Of a stretch of 64,000 nucleotides of DNA, positions 24,958-32,534 are shown one piece after another. A program made the translations under genes and the position numbers. The first letter of the stretch is position 1; every line of letters starts with the position of its first letter. Origin of the DNA: Thermoplasmata archaeon. GTDB taxonomy: Archaea; Thermoplasmatota; Thermoplasmata; Lutacidiplasmatales; UBA184. The notes beneath the pieces are model-generated. The model searched no databases. It had not been told where the DNA came from and was given only the letters and a program-made list of their open reading frames with translations. The stretch spans positions 180,672 through 244,671 of the forward strand of contig JAKIWE010000001.1 of NCBI GenBank assembly GCA_022750195.1. The letters run 5' to 3'.

Positions 24958-26204
24958 GCCGAGCACCCGTCACTGCCACGCTAGGCTCGGTGCGCCGCCT
25001 CACCGTCACCAAGCAGCACCTGGGGGGTAAGCGCCCGGTCCGGGCTACCACGACGTCGATCCCCGCGCTGGTGAGGGAACTACCGTACGTCCAGTGGGAC
25101 CCGGTCAGCATCGTTGCGCCATCGCACCTGCTCTCCCTATGGAGCCGGCTCAGCGACTTCCGACCGGCGCAACTCGAGCGGCTGCTGTGGAAGGACCGGT
25201 CGCTCTTCTTGCACTGGACGCCGATCGCGTCGATCGTTGCGACGCAGGACTACCCGCTCTACGGCTCCCTGATGCGCGGGTATCCCGATTCGCTCTCGAA
25301 CTCCTGGGGTGCTCAACGGGCGGCGGCGAGGGCGTTCCTCGCCGGCCGCGCCGAGCTCCGAAAGAAGATCCTGAACGAGCTCCGCGACGGACCGCTCCAA
25401 CTCGGCGAGTTCGACGACCACCGTCGGACCAAGCGGAGCGACGGCGAGTGGAGCCCCGGTAGCGATGTCTCGCTGATGCTCTTTCATCTCTCGATGAGCG
25501 GCGACGTGATGGTCGTGGGTCACCGGGGCGGCCAGAACCTCTGGGGACTCCGCGACCATTTCCTCCCGGGCGTGGACGGGGCGTCGACGATGTCGGAGGA
25601 GGAGGTCGATGGCGAAGCCGCCCAGCGGGCCATCCGCGCGCTGGGCACGGCCACGCCCACCGAGATCAACTACTACTTCGTCCGCGGGAGGTACTGGAAC
25701 CTGCGCTCGACCCTGGCCCGCCTGGAAGCCGAAGCGACGATCCATCGTGTGGCGGTGAAGGAGCTCGGGCCTCGGGACGAACGGTACGTGCACGATCGGG
25801 ACGTGGAACTGCTCGACTCGGTCGGGGCCTCGGCGTGGGAACCGCGCCTCTCCCTGCTCCCGCCGTTCGACAATCTCCTCGCCAGCACCGCCCGGACGTC
25901 CCGGATCTTCGGGTTCGAGTACGTGCGGGAGCAGTTCTTGCCGAAGGAGAAACGGAGATTCGGTACCTACGTGCTGCCGATCCTTTGGGGGGATCGACTG
26001 ATCGGGCGGATCGACCCGCGGCTCGACAAAGCGAGCAGGACGCTAGAGATCAACGCCGTCCATGCCGAGCCGAACGCGCCCCGTGACCGCGAAGTGGCCG
26101 CTGGTCTGAGAGAGACGATCGCCCGATTGGGCTCCTTTCTCGGTGCCACGAACGTGAGGTACAGCGCGCGAGTGCCGCCGGCCTGGAAGAGCTCGCTTGG
26201 CTGA
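24954..26204 (+). CDS. AlkZ/YcaQ-like DNA glycosylase (winged-helix, HTH_42)
   Basis: Family of glycosylases that remove bulky N-alkylated bases and unhook interstrand crosslinks. The 416-aa protein fits the family length and has tandem winged-helix character: N-terminal VRRLTVTKQHL, the catalytic Q-x-D type motif in YVQWDPVSIV at about residues 42-51, SLFLHWTPIASIV, and a C-terminal LSLLPPFDNLLASTARTSRI then WGDRLIGRIDPRLDK. Start TTG at 24954 overlaps the ATL stop by 4 bp; the open frame back to 24741 is a shadow of the ATL gene. The pairing with ATL supports a role in alkylation repair. Confidence 0.82.
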   Translation: MSRAPVTATLGSVRRLTVTKQHLGGKRPVRATTTSIPALVRELPYVQWDPVSIVAPSHLLSLWSRLSDFRPAQLERLLWKDRSLFLHWTPIASIVATQDYPLYGSLMRGYPDSLSNSWGAQRAAARAFLAGRAELRKKILNELRDGPLQLGEFDDHRRTKRSDGEWSPGSDVSLMLFHLSMSGDVMVVGHRGGQNLWGLRDHFLPGVDGASTMSEEEVDGEAAQRAIRALGTATPTEINYYFVRGRYWNLRSTLARLEAEATIHRVAVKELGPRDERYVHDRDVELLDSVGASAWEPRLSLLPPFDNLLASTARTSRIFGFEYVREQFLPKEKRRFGTYVLPILWGDRLIGRIDPRLDKASRTLEINAVHAEPNAPRDREVAAGLRETIARLGSFLGATNVRYSARVPPAWKSSLG

Positions 26205-26356
26205 TTCAGCTCCCCTCCCGCGATTCCCGCTCCCGGTTGGCGGCGTCGTAAGCCCCTGCCGCCGAACCGCACCGATTCGCCCTTACTCCCCCGGGCCCTC
26301 GAACGTGCTCGCGTCGCGCTAGGACCGACCACCTCCAGGGGATCGTCGATCGGCGC

Positions 26357-26590
26357 TCAGGTCATGGTGACCGAGACGAGCTTGGCCTGGTTGCCCCCGG
26401 TCGCGAGATTCAAGCTCGCGGTGGCGTTGTTGCTCCCCGGACCTGTCTCCGCGAACACGATGCCGTAGACGAACAGTTGGAGGTAGTAGGAGTGCGTGGA
26501 TACTAGCGTCGCGTTGATGTCGTCGACCAGGTGTTTGGACCCGTGCCAACTCACCACGCCGGCCGTCGTGGCATTCACGATCCTCGAGGA
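26357..26590 (-). pseudogene. 3' remnant of a secreted-protein gene (paralogue of 52681-53466)
   Basis: The last 75 codons before the TGA at 26357 read like the end of the intact secreted protein at 52681-53466: both have H-x-Y-x-x-x-F, a Gly/Asn/Thr-rich loop, then N-(L/M)-ATGG/ATAG-x-x-AKL-x-S-x-T at the very end. Upstream of about 26590 the resemblance stops and the frame turns into Arg/Ser-rich shadow sequence with no signal peptide. A truncated, presumably non-functional copy is the simplest reading. Confidence 0.5.
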
Positions 26591-26937
26591 GTCGCCGGGT
26601 ACGCTCCGAGACCGTGATCGTAGTCGGGCGATCGAGGGTCGAAGCCACGGACTTGAATGGAAGTCAATTGTGATGTGCCTCCCGTAGAGAGGGGAGGAGG
26701 CGCGTTCCGGGAACCGACCGTACTTTTCGCGGCGGCCTCTCCTTGGTGCGGGAGTGACGGACAACGCCGTGTCTGATCGAACACCCGAGACTGTTACCCT
26801 CTCCTCCGCATCGGGCGACGATTGTCGGATCCCACATCGTGGCACAGGCCGTCACCTTCCGACCGCTGTCAACGGGGTACAAAGTTCGTTGCGCCCATGG
26901 GGGGCCACCGAGGCGGGGGTCGGGCCCGGAGGGTAAG

Positions 26938-26955
26938 CGCCCGTGCTGGGATTCG
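26938..26955 (-). repeat. 18-bp direct repeat of the tRNA-Arg 3' end (putative att site)
   Basis: CGCCCGTGCTGGGATTCG is identical to 28180-28197, which covers the T-arm 3' half, acceptor 3' strand and discriminator base of tRNA-Arg. Same orientation, 1242 bp apart. This is the pattern left when an element integrates at a tRNA 3' end. Confidence 0.55.
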
Positions 26956-27170
26956 TTAGGCTTGGCACGCGAATCGACGTAACGGCACCCCACCGGAGGC
27001 CATTCAATCGACCCGTCGAGGCAGGGAACCCGCTCGCGATGGGCTTCGACCAAGCATTCTGGCCACGGGACTCCCTCTGCGGAACACGGACGGGGGGAGC
27101 CCCCTTCCGGCCGGACCCGAATTCGCCGCAGCTGGAGCCGATGCTCAAGTCCTGCCGGGTTCCTCCCCTC

Positions 27171-27743
27171 TCATCGGCGCCCGGCGGACGACCGCCGGGC
27201 TCCTGCGGCCTTTTTCAGCCGAGCCAATGCTCCTTCGACCTTTTCGTATCGGGCCTCGCTCTCGAGATAGTCCCAGTCGAGACTCCCCATCTTGGCGAGG
27301 GCGACCGCTTGGTCGAAGAGGGCGGTCGAGGATTCTCGCTCCGCACGCATCAGTCGGCGGATGATGAGGGGTTCAGGGGCGCTCAGCCTCACCGGCCCAT
27401 GCGGAGTTTGGATCGTCTGGGGAGGCAAGCCCGAGCGGTCCGCCAAACCAACCAGGTCGACAAGGCCGACCAAGATGTCGGTCCAATAGTGGCGGCGACT
27501 TCGGCCCTCGACCTCTCGGAATCCCCAGGCGCGGAGGACCGACTCGATGGCCGTTCGATCTCCGACGATATCGATGTCTTCGGAAGTGTAGGCCGAGGCG
27601 GTGAGGTAGATCTCGATGGCCGAACCCCCGACGACTTCTATCTCGGCGCCGACCGCGCGACCGAGGAGCGCCCCAAACCAAGCGACCCGTTCATCCGCCG
27701 ACCGCGCCGTCCGGATCGTCCTACGGAACTCACTGGCGTCCAT
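27171..27743 (-). CDS. Nucleotidyltransferase-fold protein (DUF6036/AbiEii-like)
   Basis: A 190-aa protein with the minimal nucleotidyltransferase signature: GGSAIEIYLTASAYTSEDID at about residues 38-57, that is G-G-x-A then T/S-x-D-x-D with the two metal-binding acids, followed by a later catalytic-strand region (DILVGLVDLVGLADRSG). This is the pattern of DUF6036 and AbiEii-type toxins. ATG at 27743 overlaps the end of the upstream regulator by 14 bp; an in-frame start at 27767 is also open. Pairing with a small DNA-binding protein suggests a toxin-antitoxin-like module, but neither activity is shown by sequence. Confidence 0.72.
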   Translation of the reverse strand: MDASEFRRTIRTARSADERVAWFGALLGRAVGAEIEVVGGSAIEIYLTASAYTSEDIDIVGDRTAIESVLRAWGFREVEGRSRRHYWTDILVGLVDLVGLADRSGLPPQTIQTPHGPVRLSAPEPLIIRRLMRAERESSTALFDQAVALAKMGSLDWDYLESEARYEKVEGALARLKKAAGARRSSAGRR

Positions 27744-28047
27744 GCGCTCTCCGGGGACGGAACCCAAGCCCGATCAGTAGCTCGTCCTTCTCCTGTCGAT
27801 GCTCCAGTTCCTCGCGTCTCAATTCGTCCCGGATAAAGTGCCGAAGGTGATCGTTCGTAAGCGACCAGCCGTTGTGGGTGTGCCGTACCAGGCCAGGCGG
27901 GAGCGCCTTGAGGATCCCGAGGACCTGAATCGGCTGCGCCCCGATCACCTTCGCCAGATGATAGGCGGAAAGGGGCTTAGAGGTCGAAGCGAGCGTCTCG
28001 AGGGTCTCGGCCCGGACTCGACCCCCGAACAGGCGGGAGGTACTCAT
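27730..28047 (-). CDS. Small winged-helix DNA-binding protein (putative antitoxin/regulator)
   Basis: A 105-aa protein. Residues 10-75 form a winged helix: TLETLASTSKPLSAYHLAKV (helices 1-2), IGAQPIQVLGILKAL (recognition helix), then LVRHTHNGWSLTN (wing). The tail is a charged helix (RDELRREELEHRQEKDELL). ATG at 28047 is 28 bp from a strong TATA box (28072-28079), so the mRNA is leaderless; the in-frame ATG at 28089 lies inside the promoter and is rejected. It overlaps the nucleotidyltransferase gene by 14 bp. By analogy with AbiE-type pairs it may repress the operon and neutralise its partner. Confidence 0.72.
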   Translation of the reverse strand: MSTSRLFGGRVRAETLETLASTSKPLSAYHLAKVIGAQPIQVLGILKALPPGLVRHTHNGWSLTNDHLRHFIRDELRREELEHRQEKDELLIGLGFRPRRAHGRQ

Positions 28048-28071
28048 GACCTTGAAGCATGTCGCATTTAC

Positions 28072-28098
28072 ATAATATACATTTCCCATAATATATCG
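28072..28098 (-). promoter_or_regulatory. AT-rich promoter of the regulator/nucleotidyltransferase pair
   Basis: Two TATA-like blocks, GTATATTATG (28071-28080) and GATATATTATGGG further upstream, form the most AT-rich patch of the region. The proximal block predicts transcription start at the ATG at 28047. The duplicated ATATTATG could also be an operator for the regulator. Confidence 0.55.
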
Positions 28099-28180
28099 GA
28101 TGGATCCGGGTAGAATGTCGACCCGGGGCGCGGGCGGGGTTCACCGGGAAGTAAACCAATCCGCCGAATTGCGGGACACC

Positions 28181-28285
28181 GCCCGTGCTGGGATTCGAAC
28201 CCAGGTCTGAGGCTCCGCAGGCCTCTAGGATAATCCATTGCAGCGGGATCGGTTGGTTCCGATCCCGTAGCTACCCCACACGGGC
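28181..28285 (-). tRNA. tRNA-Arg (GCG) with a D-loop insertion
   Basis: Read on the minus strand: acceptor GCCCGTG/CACGGGC, D-stem GGGT/ATCC, anticodon stem GAGGC/GCCTC with loop CTGCGGA (anticodon GCG, Arg), variable AGAC, T-stem CTGGG/CCCAG with loop TTCGAAT, discriminator G. CCA is not encoded. The D-loop is 41 nt instead of about 8-11: it contains a 9-bp hairpin CGGGATCGG-AACCAA-CCGATCCCG (28244-28267). The extra 30 or so nt are probably an intron at a non-canonical position. The 3' end is duplicated at 26938. Confidence 0.88.
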
Positions 28286-28466
28286 ATGCGACCTTCCGCC
28301 GTCGGCGTAGGCGCGCGAGGTGGGTGCGGTATAAGAATCCACGTGCGGCCCTTCCCCTACACTTATTACCGGGCGGACTCCTCCGCGCCTTGGTGGGCGC
28401 ACGGGCCGAGCCGTCTAGGAGGTAGGCGCGACGACCGACCCGCTCGAAATCCTTCGGCGGCTTCCG

Positions 28467-29741
28467 ATGGGCGAGGAGGTGACCGTCACGAACCCCGACG
28501 GACATCCCTGGCGTGGGCGTCTCGTGCCCGCCCACGAGCTCTCGGACCGCCGGGTGATTCAGCTCAAGCTCGAGAGCGGCTACAACGTCGGAGTGAGGAT
28601 CGACCCCGGCGCCAAAATCGAGCGTCACTCCGGGGCTTCGCGCGAACCGACGTCGGTGGTGGCTACGTCGAACACCCCTTCCCCTTCGGGTCCGGCCGAG
28701 GCTCGGCCGGTCGTGGTCCTTACCACCGGCGGGACGATCGCATCGCGGATCGACTACCACACCGGCGGCGTGCGGCCCGTCACGGACGAGCGCGAGATCC
28801 TCAATTTCTACCCCGAGCTCGAACACTCCGGCCCGGTCCGGGTGGTCCACGTGCTCGACAAGCTGAGCGAGGACATCTCGCGGGAGGATTGGATGACGCT
28901 CGCGCACCAGGTAGCGAACGCCTTCCAGGCTGGTGCTGGGGGCGTCGTCATCGCGCACGGGACCGACACGCTGCATTTCACGGCCAGCGCGCTCAGCTTC
29001 CTGCTCGGCGGTCTCCCGGGTCCGGTCGTCCTGGTCGGCGCGCAACGCTCTCCGGACCGGCCCTCCTCCGATGGGTTCTCCAACATGACCGCGGCGGTTC
29101 GCGTCGCCCGCGAGGCAGGCCTCTTCGAGGTGGTGGTGGTGATGCACGCCGGTCTCTCCGACGACCGCTGGGCGATCCACCGGGGAACCCGGGTGCGCAA
29201 GATGCACTCGAGCCGTCGTGACGCCTTCGCGAGCCGGAACGGGCCCCCGCTCGGGCTGCTCGCCAACGGGACCGTAACCTGGCAGTCAGATCGACGAAAG
29301 CGGTCTGGCCGGTCGTTGGAGGTCTCCCGGCCGCCGGACGGTCAAGCGGCCCTGCTGTGGACCTTTCCCGGGTTGGAGCCATCGCGCGCCGAGGCGTTCG
29401 TGGCCGGGTTGCGGGGGGTGGTGATCGCCGGGACCGGGCTCGGCCACACGGCGCACGACCACTTCGCGTGGATCCGGGCGGCGACCGAGCGCGGGGTGCT
29501 CGTCGCGATGACCACCCAGTGCCTCGCCGGCAGCGTCGACCCGTACGTCTACGCCACGGGTCGGGAACTGTTGAAGGCCGGCGTGGTCTTCGCAGGGGAC
29601 ATGCTGCCCGAGACGGCCTACACGAAGCTCCTCTGGGCCCTCGGGCAGAGCGACGACGCGGCCGAAGTGACGCGCCGGTTCCTGGAGGACCGGGCGGGGG
29701 AGATGGCGCCCCGGCGCACAGACACCGAGGCGGTCGGGTGA
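28467..29741 (+). CDS. gatD: Glu-tRNA(Gln) amidotransferase subunit D (asparaginase-like)
   Basis: GatD releases ammonia from glutamine or asparagine for GatE, which amidates Glu-tRNA(Gln); found only in archaea. The 424-aa protein has the small N-terminal beta-barrel (MGEEVTVTNPDGHPWRGRLV), then the L-asparaginase fold with nucleophile loop TTGGTIAS (86-93) and HGTDT (164-168). ATG at 28467 is the first canonical start, although the frame upstream to 28419 reads like a continued GatD N-terminus (LEILRRLP) without a start codon. Its stop overlaps the gatE GTG by 4 bp. Head of a four-gene operon. Confidence 0.94.
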   Translation: MGEEVTVTNPDGHPWRGRLVPAHELSDRRVIQLKLESGYNVGVRIDPGAKIERHSGASREPTSVVATSNTPSPSGPAEARPVVVLTTGGTIASRIDYHTGGVRPVTDEREILNFYPELEHSGPVRVVHVLDKLSEDISREDWMTLAHQVANAFQAGAGGVVIAHGTDTLHFTASALSFLLGGLPGPVVLVGAQRSPDRPSSDGFSNMTAAVRVAREAGLFEVVVVMHAGLSDDRWAIHRGTRVRKMHSSRRDAFASRNGPPLGLLANGTVTWQSDRRKRSGRSLEVSRPPDGQAALLWTFPGLEPSRAEAFVAGLRGVVIAGTGLGHTAHDHFAWIRAATERGVLVAMTTQCLAGSVDPYVYATGRELLKAGVVFAGDMLPETAYTKLLWALGQSDDAAEVTRRFLEDRAGEMAPRRTDTEAVG

Positions 29742-31609
29742 AGGCGGGCCTCGAGGTCCACCAGCAACTGTCGACGACGAAGCTGTTCTGCCCCTGTCCC
29801 GCGGAGCTGTCGGAAACGGTCCTCGGCTCCTTCCGCCGCACGCTGCGCGCCACGGGCGGCGAGGAGAACCTTGTCGATGCTGCGGCCGCCTTCCAGGCGT
29901 CGCGGGGCCTTGTTTTTCGCTACGAGACGGTTCCGTCGAGCTGCCTCGTCGACCTCGACGAGGAGCCGCCTCGTCCGATCAATCCGGAGGCGCTCGACGT
30001 GGCCCTGACCGTGGCGATGATGCTCGACGCGCGTCTTCTCGATGAGGTCGAAGTGATGCGCAAGATCGTGGTCGATGGGTCGAACACCACCGGCTTTCAG
30101 CGGACGGCGCTCGTGGCCGTCGACGGCTCGATCGAGGTGCGGGGCCGACGGTACACGATCGACACCGTCGCGCTCGAAGAGGACGCAGCGCGTCGGATGG
30201 ACGGCGACGGCGCGGAAGTAGGATTCCGTCTCGACCGCCTAGGAGTCCCGCTGGTCGAGATCGCGACGGCCCCGGAGATCACGAACGGTGCCGAGGCCCG
30301 GGCCGTGGCCGAGGAGATCGGTGCCGTCCTGCGCTCAACGCATCGCGTCCGCCGCGGCATCGGGACGATCCGCGAGGATCTCAACGTCTCGACGCAGGGG
30401 GGCTCGCGCGTGGAGATCAAGGGCGTCCAACAGCTGCGGCTGATCGAGCGGTACGCCGACTCCGAGGAGGCCCGTCAGCGCTGGCTTCTCGAGGTCGCTC
30501 AGCAGCTGCGCAGTCGACGCGCGGTCCCTCCGGCGGGCCCGGGGGTGCCGTTGACGAAGCTGGTGGAGGAGGTCACCGACGGGCCCCTTCGAAACGCGGG
30601 CCGCGGGACCGTCGTTGGGCTCCTTCTTCCGGGGTTCGGTGGCCTGCTTCGTTCGCGGACGCCCGAAGGTCCCCGCTTGGGACGCGAGCTCGCCGACCAC
30701 GCTCGCTCCGCCGGCGTTCGGGGGATCCTCCACTCCGATGAGCTGCCCGGCCATGGTGTCAGCGCGGAGTTGCTCGAACGAGTGCGCCAAGAGCTCCACG
30801 CCGGAACCGAGGACGCGATCGTGCTCGTCGCCGGCGCCGACCCCGCTCGCATCGCCCGCGCCGTCGAGCGTATCGTGGAGCGTGCTCGCGTCGCCCTCGA
30901 GGGGGTCCCGGCCGAGACGAGAGATCCGTTGCCGGACGGCAGCACGAGGTACTCCCGCCCCCTCGCTGGCCGAAATCGGATGTACCCGGAGACCGACGTC
31001 CCGCCGACGATCATTGACCCAGAGCGCCGCGAGCGACTCCGCGCGGCTCTCCCCGAGCGACCGGCGGAGACGCGACGGAGGTTGGCGACGGAGTACGCCC
31101 TCGCCGACGAGGTCGCCGATCACCTGCTGCGGCTAGGAGAGGTGGGCCGCTTCGAGTCCCTGGTCCACGGCGGCCGGGCCCCCGGGAATGTCGCGAGGCT
31201 GCTCACCCAGGAGCTGCCGGCGGCAGCGGCCCGGAGAGGGCCCGACGGACCGGACGATGTTCCCGAAGAGCATCTTGCAGCGCTCCTGACCGTCGTCGAA
31301 TCCGGGGAGATCGCCAAGGAAGCGATACCCCCACTCTTGGACGACCTCCTGGCGGGGGCTGGCTCGGTCAGCGAGGCGGCGAAGCGACGAGGGCTGGTGA
31401 GCGTGACGCTGGAAGAACTCGACCGGATGGCCGCGCAGGTCGTCTCCTCCAATCTCGAGCTGGTCCGATCGAAAGGACCCGGGGCGTTCTCGCCGCTCAT
31501 GGGCGACCTCATGAAGCAGGTCCGCGGCCGACGAGACGGCCAGGAGGTGGCCGCGGCGTTGCGCCGGAGACTCGCCGAGGTCCCTCCCGAAGCAGGCTCC
31601 TCTCCATGA
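29738..31609 (+). CDS. gatE: Glu-tRNA(Gln) amidotransferase subunit E
   Basis: Kinase/amidase half of the archaeal tRNA-dependent amidotransferase; with GatD makes Gln-tRNA(Gln) in the cytoplasm. The 623-aa protein starts MKAGLEVHQQLSTTKLFCPC with the GatB/E cradle motif and zinc-type cysteines, then EEDAARRMDGDGAEVGFRLD and GVPLVEIATAPEITN. An AspRS-like insertion domain lies at about 280-420 and a helical plus YqeY-like tail runs to the end (LDRMAAQVVSSN, SPLMGDLMKQVRGR). Start GTG at 29738 overlaps gatD (GTGA); the stop overlaps pgp (ATGA). The open frame back to 29357 is a shadow of gatD. Confidence 0.95.
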   Translation: MKAGLEVHQQLSTTKLFCPCPAELSETVLGSFRRTLRATGGEENLVDAAAAFQASRGLVFRYETVPSSCLVDLDEEPPRPINPEALDVALTVAMMLDARLLDEVEVMRKIVVDGSNTTGFQRTALVAVDGSIEVRGRRYTIDTVALEEDAARRMDGDGAEVGFRLDRLGVPLVEIATAPEITNGAEARAVAEEIGAVLRSTHRVRRGIGTIREDLNVSTQGGSRVEIKGVQQLRLIERYADSEEARQRWLLEVAQQLRSRRAVPPAGPGVPLTKLVEEVTDGPLRNAGRGTVVGLLLPGFGGLLRSRTPEGPRLGRELADHARSAGVRGILHSDELPGHGVSAELLERVRQELHAGTEDAIVLVAGADPARIARAVERIVERARVALEGVPAETRDPLPDGSTRYSRPLAGRNRMYPETDVPPTIIDPERRERLRAALPERPAETRRRLATEYALADEVADHLLRLGEVGRFESLVHGGRAPGNVARLLTQELPAAAARRGPDGPDDVPEEHLAALLTVVESGEIAKEAIPPLLDDLLAGAGSVSEAAKRRGLVSVTLEELDRMAAQVVSSNLELVRSKGPGAFSPLMGDLMKQVRGRRDGQEVAAALRRRLAEVPPEAGSSP

Positions 31610-32328
31610 CCGCCCGAAGGGTGCGGGCTCCCCCCACGCCGATCCGTGCCATCGTTACCGATATCGACGGCACCTTGACCGACGCTCGGCGAGTGCTCGA
31701 CCTCGAGGTGGTCGCCCTCCTTCGGGCCGCGGAAGCGCAAGGGACCCCCGTCGCCCTCGCCACCGGCAACGTCCTCCCCATCGCGCTCGCCATCCACCGG
31801 TCGATCGGCCTGAGCGGGCCGATCGTGGCTGAGGACGGCGGGCTGCTGTACGACACCGTCGACGGCGATCCCAGGGTCGAGAGGTGCGCGGATCGACGCG
31901 TGGCGCTCGAAGCGTTCGAGCGTCTGCGCTCCGCCGGGCTACCCGTCCGGCGCCTGTTCACCGACCGATGGCGGGAGACCGAGGTCGCGATCGAGCCGAC
32001 CGTCCCGTTGCGTCGTCTCCGCGAGCACCTCGACCCGTCGAAGGTTCGCGTCGAGGCGACGGGCTACGCGACCCACCTGATCGAGAAGGGCTGCGGGAAG
32101 CTCCCGACGCTGCGACGGGCGCTCGCCCGCCGCGGCCTTGTCCCGTCGGAGTGTCTGATCGCCGGCGATGGCGACAACGACGTGACGATGCTCCGGGCCG
32201 CGGGCTGGGCCCTCAGCTTTGCTCGCGCAAGCCCCCGGGCACGCGCGGCCGCCGACTTCGTCTCGAGCGAGGCGAACGCTCGCGGCTTCGTGGAAGGTGT
32301 TATTCGCAGCAAAGTCGTCGCCCGCTGA
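31606..32328 (+). CDS. pgp: Phosphoglycolate phosphatase (archaeal, HAD superfamily)
   Basis: HAD hydrolase of 240 aa, of the archaeal PGP/Cof type. Motif I DIDGTLT (19-25) supplies the nucleophile and acid Asp; motif II is LATGN; the cap domain is C2-type; motif III K and motif IV GDGDNDVTML near residue 186 bind magnesium. In related archaea the enzyme clears 2-phosphoglycolate, but Cof-like enzymes have wide substrate ranges. ATG overlaps the gatE stop by 4 bp, so it belongs to the gat operon. Confidence 0.85.
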   Translation: MTARRVRAPPTPIRAIVTDIDGTLTDARRVLDLEVVALLRAAEAQGTPVALATGNVLPIALAIHRSIGLSGPIVAEDGGLLYDTVDGDPRVERCADRRVALEAFERLRSAGLPVRRLFTDRWRETEVAIEPTVPLRRLREHLDPSKVRVEATGYATHLIEKGCGKLPTLRRALARRGLVPSECLIAGDGDNDVTMLRAAGWALSFARASPRARAAADFVSSEANARGFVEGVIRSKVVAR

Positions 32329-32351
32329 GGCGAACGGTGGGAGGATTCCCG

Positions 32352-32534
32352 GTGCTGGTCGGTAGCTGCTACCGCTGCGGAGCTCCCGCGACGCTTCGGT
32401 GCGCGATGTGCGGGCGCACGCTGTGCCGGAACTGCCTCGACTCGGACGAACGGTACTGTCCGGACTGCCAGGCGCTTCAGAAACAGCAGAAAGGCCCTAC
32501 GGGTGGCCGGATGCCGCCGTCCCGCCGGATGTAG
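32352..32534 (+). CDS. Small B-box-like zinc-finger protein
   Basis: A 60-aa protein with eight cysteines in pairs: CYRCG, CAMCG, CRNCL and CPDC, the pattern of a B-box or double zinc ribbon in which two zinc ions are bound in cross-brace fashion. GTG at 32352 follows GGAGG at good distance; an in-frame GTG at 32337 is the alternative. It starts 23 bp after pgp and is probably the last gene of the gatDE-pgp operon. Function unknown; RNA or protein binding is likely. Its 3' end overlaps the convergent membrane gene by 38 bp. Confidence 0.68.
   Translation: MLVGSCYRCGAPATLRCAMCGRTLCRNCLDSDERYCPDCQALQKQQKGPTGGRMPPSRRM

Larger units (their letters stand above)
26205..27170. other. Low-coding stretch with pseudogene scrap and tRNA-like repeat
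   Basis: About 970 bp with no intact gene. It holds a pseudogene remnant on the minus strand (26357-26590) and, at 26938-26955, an 18-bp copy of the tRNA-Arg 3' end. The rest shows only short open frames without family features. Local composition is slightly less GC-rich than the core genes. It looks like an insertion or decay zone. Confidence 0.5.
26938..28197. mobile_element. Putative integrated mini-element at the tRNA-Arg gene
   Basis: Bounded on the right by the 3' end of tRNA-Arg and on the left by an exact 18-bp copy of it. Inside are two minus-strand genes, a winged-helix regulator and a nucleotidyltransferase, driven by an unusually AT-rich promoter. No integrase is visible, so it is either a remnant of a larger element or a non-autonomous one. 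Nature inferred from the repeat and the accessory gene content. Confidence 0.45.

Noticed and set aside
26664..27053. 129-aa minus-strand open frame in the non-coding stretch
   Set aside because: No promoter, no recognisable fold and unremarkable composition; it spans the tRNA-like repeat.
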